A DNA stretch of 5,537 bases from an uncultured Planctomycetaceae bacterium (GCA_903921605.1 CAIXQV010001067.1:1-5537), one strand, 5' to 3'; numbered from the stretch's first letter, positions 1 through 4,858 are shown. Notes: generated by a model from the sequence alone, not told the origin. Numbers and translations are program-made.

Positions 1-241
1 CGCATCAAGGAGCGGAGAAGATCCGAAGTGGCTCGACCAGACTCGGTTCGTCAGGCGTTATTCTGCAGCATGACAAAGTCTGAGTCATCGCCGCGTAATG
101 TCTGGATGGGCGTCCGGTGGCGGACGATCGTTTTGGAACCGAACCGGCATTCAATAAGTGCGTCTGGATGCGGCTTTCGGCTCAGGCGATGGTCAAATGA
201 TGGGGGAGCTTAAACCCTGCCAATCACTTGCGGGAAGGTGG
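1..241. other. Left flank without an assignable gene
   Basis: No convincing complete gene is visible here. All three plus-strand frames are open at the left edge. One stops at 71-73 after a 23-codon tail ending in RFVRRYSAA, one at 81-83, and one at 211-213. The 71-73 frame gives the most protein-like tail, and a GC-rich hairpin with a short T-run lies just after it (111-134), so the 3' end of an upstream plus-strand gene is possible. The fragment is too short to choose a frame or name a family. The frame that stays open to 213 gives an arginine- and tryptophan-rich peptide and looks like chance. Confidence 0.35.
111..134 (+). terminator. Possible intrinsic terminator near left edge
   Basis: CGTCCG (111-116) pairs perfectly with CGGACG (121-126) across a GTGG tetraloop. 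A TTTT run at 131-134 follows after a four-base gap. The stem is short but GC-rich. It would end transcription of a plus-strand gene finishing around position 73, if there is one. The T-run is short and displaced, so the call is tentative. Confidence 0.3.
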
Positions 242-268
242 CTGTGCGGCACGTGGAATGCCGCACAG
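242..268. repeat. Perfect 10-bp inverted repeat (strong hairpin)
   Basis: CTGTGCGGCA (242-251) and TGCCGCACAG (259-268) are exact reverse complements separated by seven bases. Neither side has a T-run, so it is not a classical intrinsic terminator. It lies about 115 bp beyond the stop of the minus-strand response regulator. It could be a back-up transcript-end structure, a repetitive extragenic palindrome or a protein-binding dyad. Its role is unknown. Confidence 0.55.
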
Positions 269-300
269 AATCGAACCTGCATTTTCCCACTTTCGGGCGT

Positions 301-333
301 AAATTAAGGTGAAATGGGCTGATTTTCAGCCCA
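301..333 (-). terminator. Putative terminator of the FixJ-like gene
   Basis: TGGGCTGA (315-322) and TCAGCCCA (326-333) form a perfect 8-bp stem with a three-base loop. Read on the minus strand, the stem is followed by TTTCACCTTAATTT, a broken T-rich tract. It lies about 50 bp after the stop codon of the regulator ending at 382, as expected for a factor-independent terminator. The interrupted T-tract lowers confidence. Confidence 0.55.
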
Positions 334-381
334 GATGTGCTCACCAATAACATGGAGTCCAGCAATGTCAGTCCGAAGGAT

Positions 382-1074
382 TCAGACAAGTTCAGTTTCC
401 GGCAAGGCATAACACATGCGAATCAAATGAGCCACGTCCCTGCTCCGCATCTTGTCGTTAACTCTTGAACGGTGTGCTTCCACGGTCTTCACGCGAATCC
501 CAAGGTGGTCGGAGATTCCTCGTGACGACTGCCCTTTGATCAGCAGGTCAAGCACCTGACGTTCACGTTCCGTTAGCCTGCTGAGCCCGGCAGCAATGTC
601 TTCTGTACTGTCGAACAATGCTGAAGATGGGATGTCATAGTGTACGCAATAAGCTCTTGCGATCGTGGAAATCAGTTCATGGCTGTCCAGCGGACGGGAG
701 ATGAAATCGCTGGCCCCCTGCTGGAGAAGCTGAATACCTGCGGGAACATGAGCATGACTGGCAATGGCAACGACCTGGATGGCCGAATTGGCTTCCTGTA
801 GCCGCGTCATAAGTTCCGCCACGGGCATTCCCTGAATGCGTGCATCGATGAGCACAACGCCAGGAACGTTATACTTTTCGTCGAGGTAGAATTCAGTCGC
901 TGTGAGGTACTCGCGTACTTCGATCTGGGCTGTCCGAAGTAAGGCCGTCATTTCAGAGCGTACGGATTCATCGCTCTTGATCAGAAACACGGTAAAAGGT
1001 TTCCGTAATTCTGTCAGAACAAATTCTTCGGGCATAAGATTTCGCGGTGGACGGTGCATCTGTGAAGTAACCAT
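382..1074 (-). CDS. FixJ/NarL-type response regulator with a degenerate receiver domain
   Basis: A 230-aa two-domain transcription regulator. Residues 27-142 form a CheY-like receiver and 166-222 a LuxR/GerE helix-turn-helix (LTERERQVLDLL, then VKTVEAHRSRVNDKM), closest in style to FixJ. The phosphoacceptor aspartate is kept (D77 in VLIDARIQGM). The two acidic Mg-binding residues that normally follow strand 1 are replaced by K33 and S34, the MP after the phosphosite is lost, and the conserved C-terminal lysine is R127 (ISRPL). S106 fills the usual Thr/Ser site. Phosphorylation is therefore doubtful; the protein may act constitutively, through another ligand, or by protein contact. The ATG at 1074 is preceded by GAGAAGG at good distance, whereas Met6 and Met14 have no such site. 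The gene stands alone: about 260 bp separate it from the operon upstream and a terminator-like hairpin follows. No adjacent kinase is encoded. Family assignment is firm; target genes are unknown. Confidence 0.92.
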   Translation of the reverse strand: MVTSQMHRPPRNLMPEEFVLTELRKPFTVFLIKSDESVRSEMTALLRTAQIEVREYLTATEFYLDEKYNVPGVVLIDARIQGMPVAELMTRLQEANSAIQVVAIASHAHVPAGIQLLQQGASDFISRPLDSHELISTIARAYCVHYDIPSSALFDSTEDIAAGLSRLTERERQVLDLLIKGQSSRGISDHLGIRVKTVEAHRSRVNDKMRSRDVAHLIRMCYALPETELV

Positions 1075-1100
1075 AGAACCTTCTCTCGTAATTTCCCGCC

Positions 1101-1110
1101 GGTATATACC
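1101..1110 (-). promoter_or_regulatory. Palindrome GGTATATACC, possible -10 region or operator
   Basis: A perfect 10-bp palindrome 27-36 bp upstream of the ATG of the FixJ-like gene. On the minus strand it contains TATATA at a position that would suit a -10 box with a leader of about 20 bases. No good -35 partner is visible at 16-18 bp. It may instead be, or also be, a regulator-binding dyad overlapping the promoter, for example for autoregulation. Inferred from position and symmetry only. Confidence 0.35.
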
Positions 1111-1302
1111 TGAGAGGCAATACCAGTTTGTGGATCAGGGATCCTCTCACGGAAGCGGAAACGGCTGGAATTAAAAGTACTGCAGTGGACTCATGGTGCC
1201 TGTGACTTCAAATCGAATTGAACCGGGACACCAATTCATCCATCCAATAAGACTTCGGGACCTGGGGGTTTCTTGAATTTCAAATCGTGAATCAATGTGA
1301 GT

Positions 1303-1335
1303 CAGGGGCGGACAGCGGACGCGCCACGGCCCCTG
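1303..1335 (-). repeat. Inverted repeat just after the operon's last stop codon
   Basis: CAGGGGC (1303-1309) and GCCCCTG (1329-1335) are exact reverse complements with a 19-base GC-rich spacer, starting three bases beyond the TAA of the last operon gene on the minus strand. The position suits a transcript-end structure, but no T-run follows on the minus strand. It may stabilise a 3' end or be incidental. Confidence 0.3.
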
Positions 1336-1338
1336 GTA

Positions 1339-1860
1339 TTAATCTGCTGAATCGGCCTGCGGCTCGAGGGACAGTTCAGCGAAATTCGACGTCTCACTTC
1401 GTCGAGATCGAATTCCTCTTTCGACTGAATGGACGTGATGGTCAGGAACGGGACTGTCTACGTAGCCCATCGGATTGCTGGTGTCCGACAGTAGTTTGAA
1501 TGCAAACTCCAGAGCCGCAGCGCGGGCTGCGTAGATTCTCCTGGCGTTTTCATTCAACCTCCTCGAGGAGAATTCTCTGCAAAGGCTGGCCTCAACCCGT
1601 ATCCTGTCTCTGACCTTGTTTAACCAGGCACTCTCAACTTCAGGCAACTCTTTATTGTCAGTTCGAAAATAGGGTGTTGCAGCAGTGGTGGCAGATTGAG
1701 ATTCCGGCACCGGGGCGAGTTCAGGACCTGAAGTCACGGCCTCAATTTCAAGGCTGTCGCCTGTAAAACGCATTCCTTGGCAGTGGACTGAGACCCATTG
1801 TTCGACCTCTTCCAGCAGTTGAGTTTCCGGAAGTTCAGTTTCGAAGGGAGCATTAATCAT
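1339..1860 (-). CDS. Hypothetical protein, third gene of the sigma-54 operon
   Basis: A 173-aa protein that I do not recognise. The first 55 residues are acidic (runs such as ETELPETQLLEEVEQW) and lead into a Ser/Thr/Ala/Pro-rich linker around 43-63. Residues 75-125 look helical and basic (KVRDRIRVEASLCREFSSRR, then NENARRIYAARAAALEFAFKLL). The tail is polar with a DHHVHS stretch. There is no signal peptide, membrane segment or known catalytic motif, so it is probably a soluble cytoplasmic protein. The ATG at 1860 has a good ribosome site (TAGGA, seven bases upstream) in the 19-bp gap after the preceding gene's stop, so translation in one operon is likely. The acidic N-terminus with a basic helical middle would fit a partner-binding or adaptor protein, but that is speculation. 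Confidence 0.7.
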   Translation of the reverse strand: MINAPFETELPETQLLEEVEQWVSVHCQGMRFTGDSLEIEAVTSGPELAPVPESQSATTAATPYFRTDNKELPEVESAWLNKVRDRIRVEASLCREFSSRRLNENARRIYAARAAALEFAFKLLSDTSNPMGYVDSPVPDHHVHSVERGIRSRRSETSNFAELSLEPQADSAD

Positions 1861-1879
1861 TGGAATATCCTACTCCGCG

Positions 1880-2254
1880 TCAGGACGCAGTTCTGACTGG
1901 CTCGAACATGATTGAAACTGTTTCGCTTCGACCACTTCTACCGTCCGTCATGTCCGACAAGGCCCATTGCAAATCAACAATTGCAGAGGGAGCCAAATCA
2001 AAATCCAGCCAACTCGTAGGCCCGAGGACTGAACTCAGCTTTTGTGAAAATTCCAGTTCCCGGTCTGTTCTGTAACTGCCAATTGGCAGCAAATAATTGT
2101 TTTGGAACAGAGCTTCCAGATTCGTGCTCACGTTGTCCGCCTTCACAATCAAACTCAGTGGTATTCCGTCCGAGATCAAAGAACAAAACTGACTAACGTC
2201 GTGAGGAAGACGATTCTCGGGACTCCTCTGCCGCAGATGGGGCGACCAGAACAT
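1880..2254 (-). CDS. Hypothetical small protein, second gene of the sigma-54 operon
   Basis: A protein of up to 124 aa, not recognised. It has no transmembrane helix or signal peptide. Residues 31-110 read like a compact folded domain (hydrophobic IPLSLIVKAD, then LEALFQNNYLLPIGSYRTDRELEF, then WLDFDLAPSAIVDLQWALSDM). The start is uncertain. The ATG at 2254 lies 62 bp inside the preceding LuxR-type gene in another frame and has only a weak ribosome site. Internal GTG codons at Val37 and Val42 would avoid the overlap but also lack clear sites. The first 20 or so residues lie wholly in the overlap and look less protein-like. Stop-to-start spacing to the next gene is 19 bp. Translational coupling to the upstream gene is plausible. 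Function unknown. Confidence 0.6.
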   Translation of the reverse strand: MFWSPHLRQRSPENRLPHDVSQFCSLISDGIPLSLIVKADNVSTNLEALFQNNYLLPIGSYRTDRELEFSQKLSSVLGPTSWLDFDLAPSAIVDLQWALSDMTDGRSGRSETVSIMFEPVRTAS

Positions 2255-2732
2255 CAGCCGCAGAAATCAACAAGGCCAATTCTGCTGAGGTCTGAGCGTG
2301 CAGTTTTCTGCAGGCTGACCCACGATACTTTTCGACTGTCTTCTCGGAAACGTGCAGTACGGCTGCGGCACGCTTGTTGGAGTATCCGTGAGCGACCAGC
2401 AGAACGACCTGCCGTTCCCGCAGACTGAGGATTGAAAGGGCCGTGCGAGCCGCTTTTCTGCGTCCACGAAACCACTCGGCGATCTCCTGGTCGGATGCTG
2501 TGTCTCGTGGGCTGCCAAGTCTTGAAGCGACCTCCAGGCAGCGACCACAGTGCTCAGATTCCGCATCAATCTCGACAGCCTTTGGACGCGAATCTCTGAG
2601 GCTCACTTCCAGGCCAAGGCTCTGCGCTTTCTCAATCAGAAATGAGACAAAATCAGTGTCGGCGAGGTGTCGTGGAAAATCGGTATCGTTGCGTTTCGGG
2701 ACGGGCGGCATTAAAGTGCTTGTTGACAACAT
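2193..2732 (-). CDS. LuxR/GerE-type DNA-binding protein without a receiver, first gene of operon
   Basis: A 179-aa transcription factor with a C-terminal LuxR-type helix-turn-helix at residues 102-156 (LSLRERQVVLLVAHGYSNKR, then SEKTVEKYR and CRKL). The N-terminal 100 residues are not a response-regulator receiver: there is no DD pocket and no phosphoacceptor loop. They contain one CxxC motif (HCGRC, residues 61-65) and a basic stretch EWFRGRRKAARTAL leading into the HTH. In the HTH, Tyr136 stands where many relatives have His, and NKR replaces the usual NKE, so DNA specificity may differ. I chose ATG 2732 because AGGA lies five bases upstream. An ATG at 2768 (GAGG too close) or a GTG at 2780 would add 12 or 16 residues. 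The 3' end overlaps the next gene. A sigma-54 promoter lies about 200 bp upstream. The input signal is unknown; redox or metal sensing through the cysteine pair is only a guess. Confidence 0.85.
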   Translation of the reverse strand: MLSTSTLMPPVPKRNDTDFPRHLADTDFVSFLIEKAQSLGLEVSLRDSRPKAVEIDAESEHCGRCLEVASRLGSPRDTASDQEIAEWFRGRRKAARTALSILSLRERQVVLLVAHGYSNKRAAAVLHVSEKTVEKYRGSACRKLHAQTSAELALLISAADVLVAPSAAEESRESSSSRR

Positions 2733-2846
2733 GATTGTCCTGCTTCCTGATTCACTCAGAGAACTCATGCCCTCAGACACAACGCAATGCGACAGCGTGA
2801 ATGCTGTACTCGTCAGCGTGTGATTCTGAAGACAAATGTTATGAAA

Positions 2847-2870
2847 TGAATGGTCAGCCCTGACTATTCA
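2847..2870 (-). repeat. 10-bp dyad in the predicted operon leader
   Basis: TGAATGGTCA (2847-2856) pairs with TGACTATTCA (2861-2870) across a GCCC loop, with a single G-T wobble. It lies about 115-138 bp upstream of the ATG at 2732 and within the transcript expected from the sigma-54 promoter. It could be an RNA stem-loop controlling the leader or a DNA operator, for example for autoregulation by the LuxR-type product. Confidence 0.5.
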
Positions 2871-2904
2871 CTTCCCAAACTACGCAGAGAGGAAAATCCT
2901 GCTG

Positions 2905-2922
2905 TGGGGCCGGTTTGCCCCA
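2905..2922 (-). repeat. Hairpin at the predicted 5' end of the operon transcript
   Basis: TGGGGC (2905-2910) and GCCCCA (2917-2922) form a perfect 6-bp stem with a six-base loop. With transcription from the sigma-54 promoter predicted to start near 2927, this stem would sit at about +6 to +23 of the message. A 5' stem of this kind commonly protects RNA from decay; that role is inferred. Confidence 0.45.
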
Positions 2923-2937
2923 TCCGTAATCCTTCAA

Positions 2938-2953
2938 TGCAATGGCCGCGCCA
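2938..2953 (-). promoter_or_regulatory. Sigma-54 (-24/-12) promoter for the three-gene operon
   Basis: Read on the minus strand, the sequence is TGGCGCGGCCATTGCA. This matches the sigma-54 consensus TGGCACG-N4-TTGCW at 11 of 12 defined positions (A to G at the fifth base), with the invariant GG and GC separated by exactly ten bases. The predicted start site is an A near 2927, leaving a leader of about 195 bases to the ATG at 2732. Orientation is towards the LuxR-type gene and its two partners, and away from the sigma-54 activator gene encoded divergently. Sigma-54 promoters need an NtrC-type activator, and one is encoded next door. Confidence 0.72.
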
Positions 2954-2970
2954 ATTGAGTTTTGTTTTTT
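2940..2970 (+). terminator. Terminator-like hairpin and T-run on the plus strand
   Basis: CAATGGC (2940-2946) pairs with GCCAATTG (2950-2957, one bulged A) and is followed by AGTTTTGTTTTTT to 2970. By shape it is a plausible intrinsic terminator for plus-strand RNA. No plus-strand gene lies to its left, so it would serve an unrecognised small or antisense RNA, or insulate the region. It coincides with the sigma-54 promoter on the other strand, which explains the bases equally well, so it may be fortuitous. Confidence 0.35.
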
Positions 2971-3045
2971 CGAGAGGCTCGCTTTTACGAGCAGCAAGAA
3001 GCGGTTTCCCTTGGGACTTTTGGTCCATCGTCAGGGTTTGTCCCA

Positions 3046-3078
3046 GGGGGAGAAAAAATGAACGCTGTCGGGAATTGA
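3046..3078 (+). other. Six-codon mini-frame with a strong ribosome-binding site
   Basis: GGGGGAG is followed, six bases after its GGAG, by ATG at 3058 and codons for Met-Asn-Ala-Val-Gly-Asn, then TGA at 3076-3078. The stop lies in the 5' arm of the 3071-3089 hairpin, and the G-run pairs into the 3008-3049 dyad. The arrangement resembles a leader peptide, but the next gene starts about 370 bp downstream and no plus-strand promoter was identified. Low confidence that it is translated. Confidence 0.25.
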
Positions 3079-3099
3079 ACTGCAATTCCAGAAATTCCC
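3070..3099. repeat. Overlapping inverted repeats, candidate activator-binding site
   Basis: GGAATTG (3071-3077) pairs with CAATTCC (3083-3089) over a five-base spacer. The overlapping GGGAATT (3070-3076) can alternatively pair with AATTCCC (3093-3099). The first dyad is centred about 153 bp upstream of the predicted sigma-54 start site, the usual distance range for enhancer sites bound by NtrC-family dimers. Which regulator binds is not visible from sequence. Confidence 0.4.
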
Positions 3100-3116
3100 T
3101 GTACTAATGACGGCAC

Positions 3117-3144
3117 AAAATACAGTGCTCGCAAGTACTATTTT
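3117..3144. repeat. Imperfect hairpin flanked by A and T tracts
   Basis: AAAAT (3117-3121) and ATTTT (3140-3144) flank AGTGCT (3124-3129) paired with AGTACT (3134-3139, one G-T wobble) around a CGCA loop, with two unpaired bases on the left arm. It could behave as a weak terminator on the plus strand (TATTTTCAGTCTT follows) or be part of the dyad series upstream of the sigma-54 promoter. Confidence 0.3.
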
Positions 3145-3197
3145 CAGTCTTGACGTTGGTCGATAGTTGACATGTCGGACGACGGGGCGATTTCATC

Positions 3198-3218
3198 CTC
3201 CAGTTGAGCTCAATGGAG
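3198..3218. repeat. Near-perfect palindrome, candidate operator or enhancer site
   Basis: A central perfect palindrome TTGAGCTCAA (3204-3213) is flanked by CTCCA (3198-3202) and TGGAG (3214-3218), with one unpaired G at 3203. The whole is a 21-bp dyad. It lies about 230 bp upstream of the activator's ATG and about 280 bp upstream of the predicted sigma-54 start site. With the 3071-3089 repeat it shares a TTG...CAA core. It could serve enhancer binding or autoregulation of the activator. Confidence 0.4.
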
Positions 3219-3448
3219 TCGGTCTGGATTGTCTGATTGCCATTCATGACGTAAGGTCTTAATGGGTGACGCACGGATTTAGCGACGACCTGATGAGATT
3301 GTGCCGTGTCCCCAGCAACATTGAGGCTCATGCAACCGATGCTGAGCGAGCAGAACAAGAGCTGAGATTACGCTGGGGAAACAAAGGAGCACTCTGCTTC
3401 TGAGTCGTGTGGACTGAATCCATTGTTTGTAGGCAGGATGGTAGAAAA

Positions 3449-4834
3449 ATGTCAGATGCAGGGTTGCCGGCAATGCTTGTCGTGGACGACGACGAGCTAA
3501 CTCGTCTGTTCATGCGGGGATTTGCCCAGAAACTAGGGCTGCGGACCCTTGAAGCCGCCGATGGATTTGAAGCCCTTGAAAAGGTTAACGCCTCAGTCAA
3601 GGTGGCGTTGATCGATTTGCAGATGCCGCGAATGGGCGGTATGGAGCTAATCCCGGAACTTCGGAAACGCTTCCCTGCGCTTCGCTTCATTGTCGTTTCC
3701 GGGGCTGGTGATCTGGACGACGCTGTCGCGGTGATGAAACTGGGAGCCTGCGACTATCTTCAAAAGCCGGTCGACTTCACCTCACTGGCTGAATCCTTGT
3801 CGCGATACTGCGGCCCTGACCTTCCTTCCTCTGCAACTCCCTTCACCGCGGGACGTAAAGTCGGCGTGGCTTCAGTGGAAGCGGCACCAATCCTCACCGG
3901 GAGCTGGCGCGCGGATCTGCTGCGGATCGCTCCGCTTGATGCGACCGTCCTGATGACGGGAGAGACTGGCACCGGAAAATCGATGGCGGCAAAATTCATT
4001 CACGAGAACAGCCCGCGGGCCGCCAAGCCGCTTGTCAGTGTGAACTGTGCATCGCTTCCAAGAGATCTGATTGAATGTGAACTTTTCGGTCACAAAAAAG
4101 GGTCATTTACAGGGGCAGTCGAAGATCGAGCAGGGCGTGCTGAACTTGCTGATGGCGGAACTCTGTTTCTGGACGAGATCGGTGACTTACCACTCGAGCT
4201 TCAGCCAAAGCTACTCACGTTTCTGCAGGATAGAACGGCGTTTCGGATCGGAAGCAACATTCCTTACAAAGTCGATTGTCGGGTCATTGCCGCCACGCAC
4301 CGTGATCTTCTGTCGTTATGCCGTGAAAAGCTGTTCAGAGAAGATCTCTTTTTTCGGCTGGATGTTCTCAGTGTCAAGTTGCCTCCGCTGCGTGAAAGAA
4401 AGCAGGAAATCGTCAGCATTGTTGAATCTTCGCTGCGGCGACTGGCTTCGCGTTATGGAAGAGCAGACATTGAAGCCTCAGACGAATTTCTCGAGAGTAT
4501 TCTGAACCATTCCTGGCCCGGAAACATTCGGGAGCTGGAGAATGTTCTGGAGCGTGCTGTGGCCTTTGCTGAAGGCTCCGTGCTGACTCGGGAAGATGTT
4601 CGTCTTTCAAATTATTCAGTGGCCGCATTGCCAATACGGAACGACGTCTCGGCTCCCGCCGACAATTCCTCTGACAATTCACTGGCTGGAATGACGCTTG
4701 ATGATGTTGAAAAGATGGCGGTCGAGCAGACGCTGCGTTCTGTCGGAGGAAACAAGGCGCGTGCCGCAAGAGAGCTTGGAATCAGCGAAAAGTCCATTTA
4801 CAACAAAATGAAGAGGCTTGGGCTGGACTACTGA
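3449..4834 (+). CDS. NtrC-family sigma-54-dependent response regulator
   Basis: A 461-aa activator with the full three-domain layout. The receiver (8-118) is canonical: acidic pocket D13-D14, phosphoacceptor D56 (ALIDLQMPRMGG), S84 and K106. The AAA+ sigma-54 interaction domain (about 148-385) carries Walker A GETGTGKS (171-178), the sigma-54 contact loop GSFTGA (218-223, usually GAFTGA), Walker B GGTLFLDEIGD (236-246), arginine-finger segment FREDLFFRL (296-304) and sensor II WPGNIRELENVLERA (356-370). A Fis-type HTH ends the protein (417-461, NKARAARELGISEKSIYNKM). It hydrolyses ATP to open sigma-54 RNA polymerase complexes and binds upstream enhancer dyads. ATG 3449 fits the receiver start and has AGGA ten bases upstream; the GTG at 3407 would add 14 non-homologous-looking residues. 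The gene is divergent from the operon with the sigma-54 promoter, which makes that operon the likely target. No cognate kinase is certain. Confidence 0.95.
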   Translation: MSDAGLPAMLVVDDDELTRLFMRGFAQKLGLRTLEAADGFEALEKVNASVKVALIDLQMPRMGGMELIPELRKRFPALRFIVVSGAGDLDDAVAVMKLGACDYLQKPVDFTSLAESLSRYCGPDLPSSATPFTAGRKVGVASVEAAPILTGSWRADLLRIAPLDATVLMTGETGTGKSMAAKFIHENSPRAAKPLVSVNCASLPRDLIECELFGHKKGSFTGAVEDRAGRAELADGGTLFLDEIGDLPLELQPKLLTFLQDRTAFRIGSNIPYKVDCRVIAATHRDLLSLCREKLFREDLFFRLDVLSVKLPPLRERKQEIVSIVESSLRRLASRYGRADIEASDEFLESILNHSWPGNIRELENVLERAVAFAEGSVLTREDVRLSNYSVAALPIRNDVSAPADNSSDNSLAGMTLDDVEKMAVEQTLRSVGGNKARAARELGISEKSIYNKMKRLGLDY

Positions 4835-4858
4835 GGCTCGGCGTTTCTTGTCCGCGCG

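Larger units (their letters stand above)
2733..3448. other. Divergent intergenic control region, no coding gene
   Basis: 716 bp between the minus-strand operon and the plus-strand sigma-54 activator gene. No open frame here has protein-like composition. It contains a minus-strand sigma-54 promoter (2938-2953), hairpins in the predicted operon leader (2847-2870 and 2905-2922), a long imperfect dyad (3008-3049), a six-codon mini-frame with a strong ribosome site (3046-3078), and further inverted repeats at 3070-3099, 3117-3144 and 3198-3218. I find no convincing sigma-70 or sigma-54 promoter for the plus-strand activator gene. Such length and density of dyads suit enhancer-dependent control. 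Confidence 0.7.

Noticed and set aside
268..277. Minus-strand GGTTCGATTC, identical to a tRNA T-loop consensus
   Set aside because: The flanking bases do not form a five-pair T-stem, and no acceptor stem, anticodon arm or D-arm can be built around it.
2723..2728. TTGACA resembling a plus-strand -35 box
   Set aside because: It lies at the beginning of the LuxR-type coding region and has no TATAAT-like element 16-18 bp downstream.
2102..2823. Long open frames on the plus strand (2102-2428 and 2443-2823) opposite the LuxR-type gene
   Set aside because: Arginine- and serine-rich translations with no recognisable motif. They mirror the codons of the well-supported minus-strand regulator, so they are antisense shadows.
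2850..3107. 85-codon plus-strand open frame in the divergent region
   Set aside because: Composition is rich in Arg, Trp, Pro and Ser with no domain-like pattern. It runs through the sigma-54 promoter and several hairpins, so it is probably chance.
3225..3241. Plus-strand TGG...TTGCC resembling a sigma-54 promoter for the activator gene
   Set aside because: The GG-to-GC spacing is 11 instead of 10, and the CAC following GG is absent. Sigma-54 tolerates spacing changes poorly.
3407..3448. GTG at 3407 as start of the sigma-54 activator
   Set aside because: No ribosome site precedes it, and the 14 extra residues are not part of the receiver. ATG 3449 fits the domain start.
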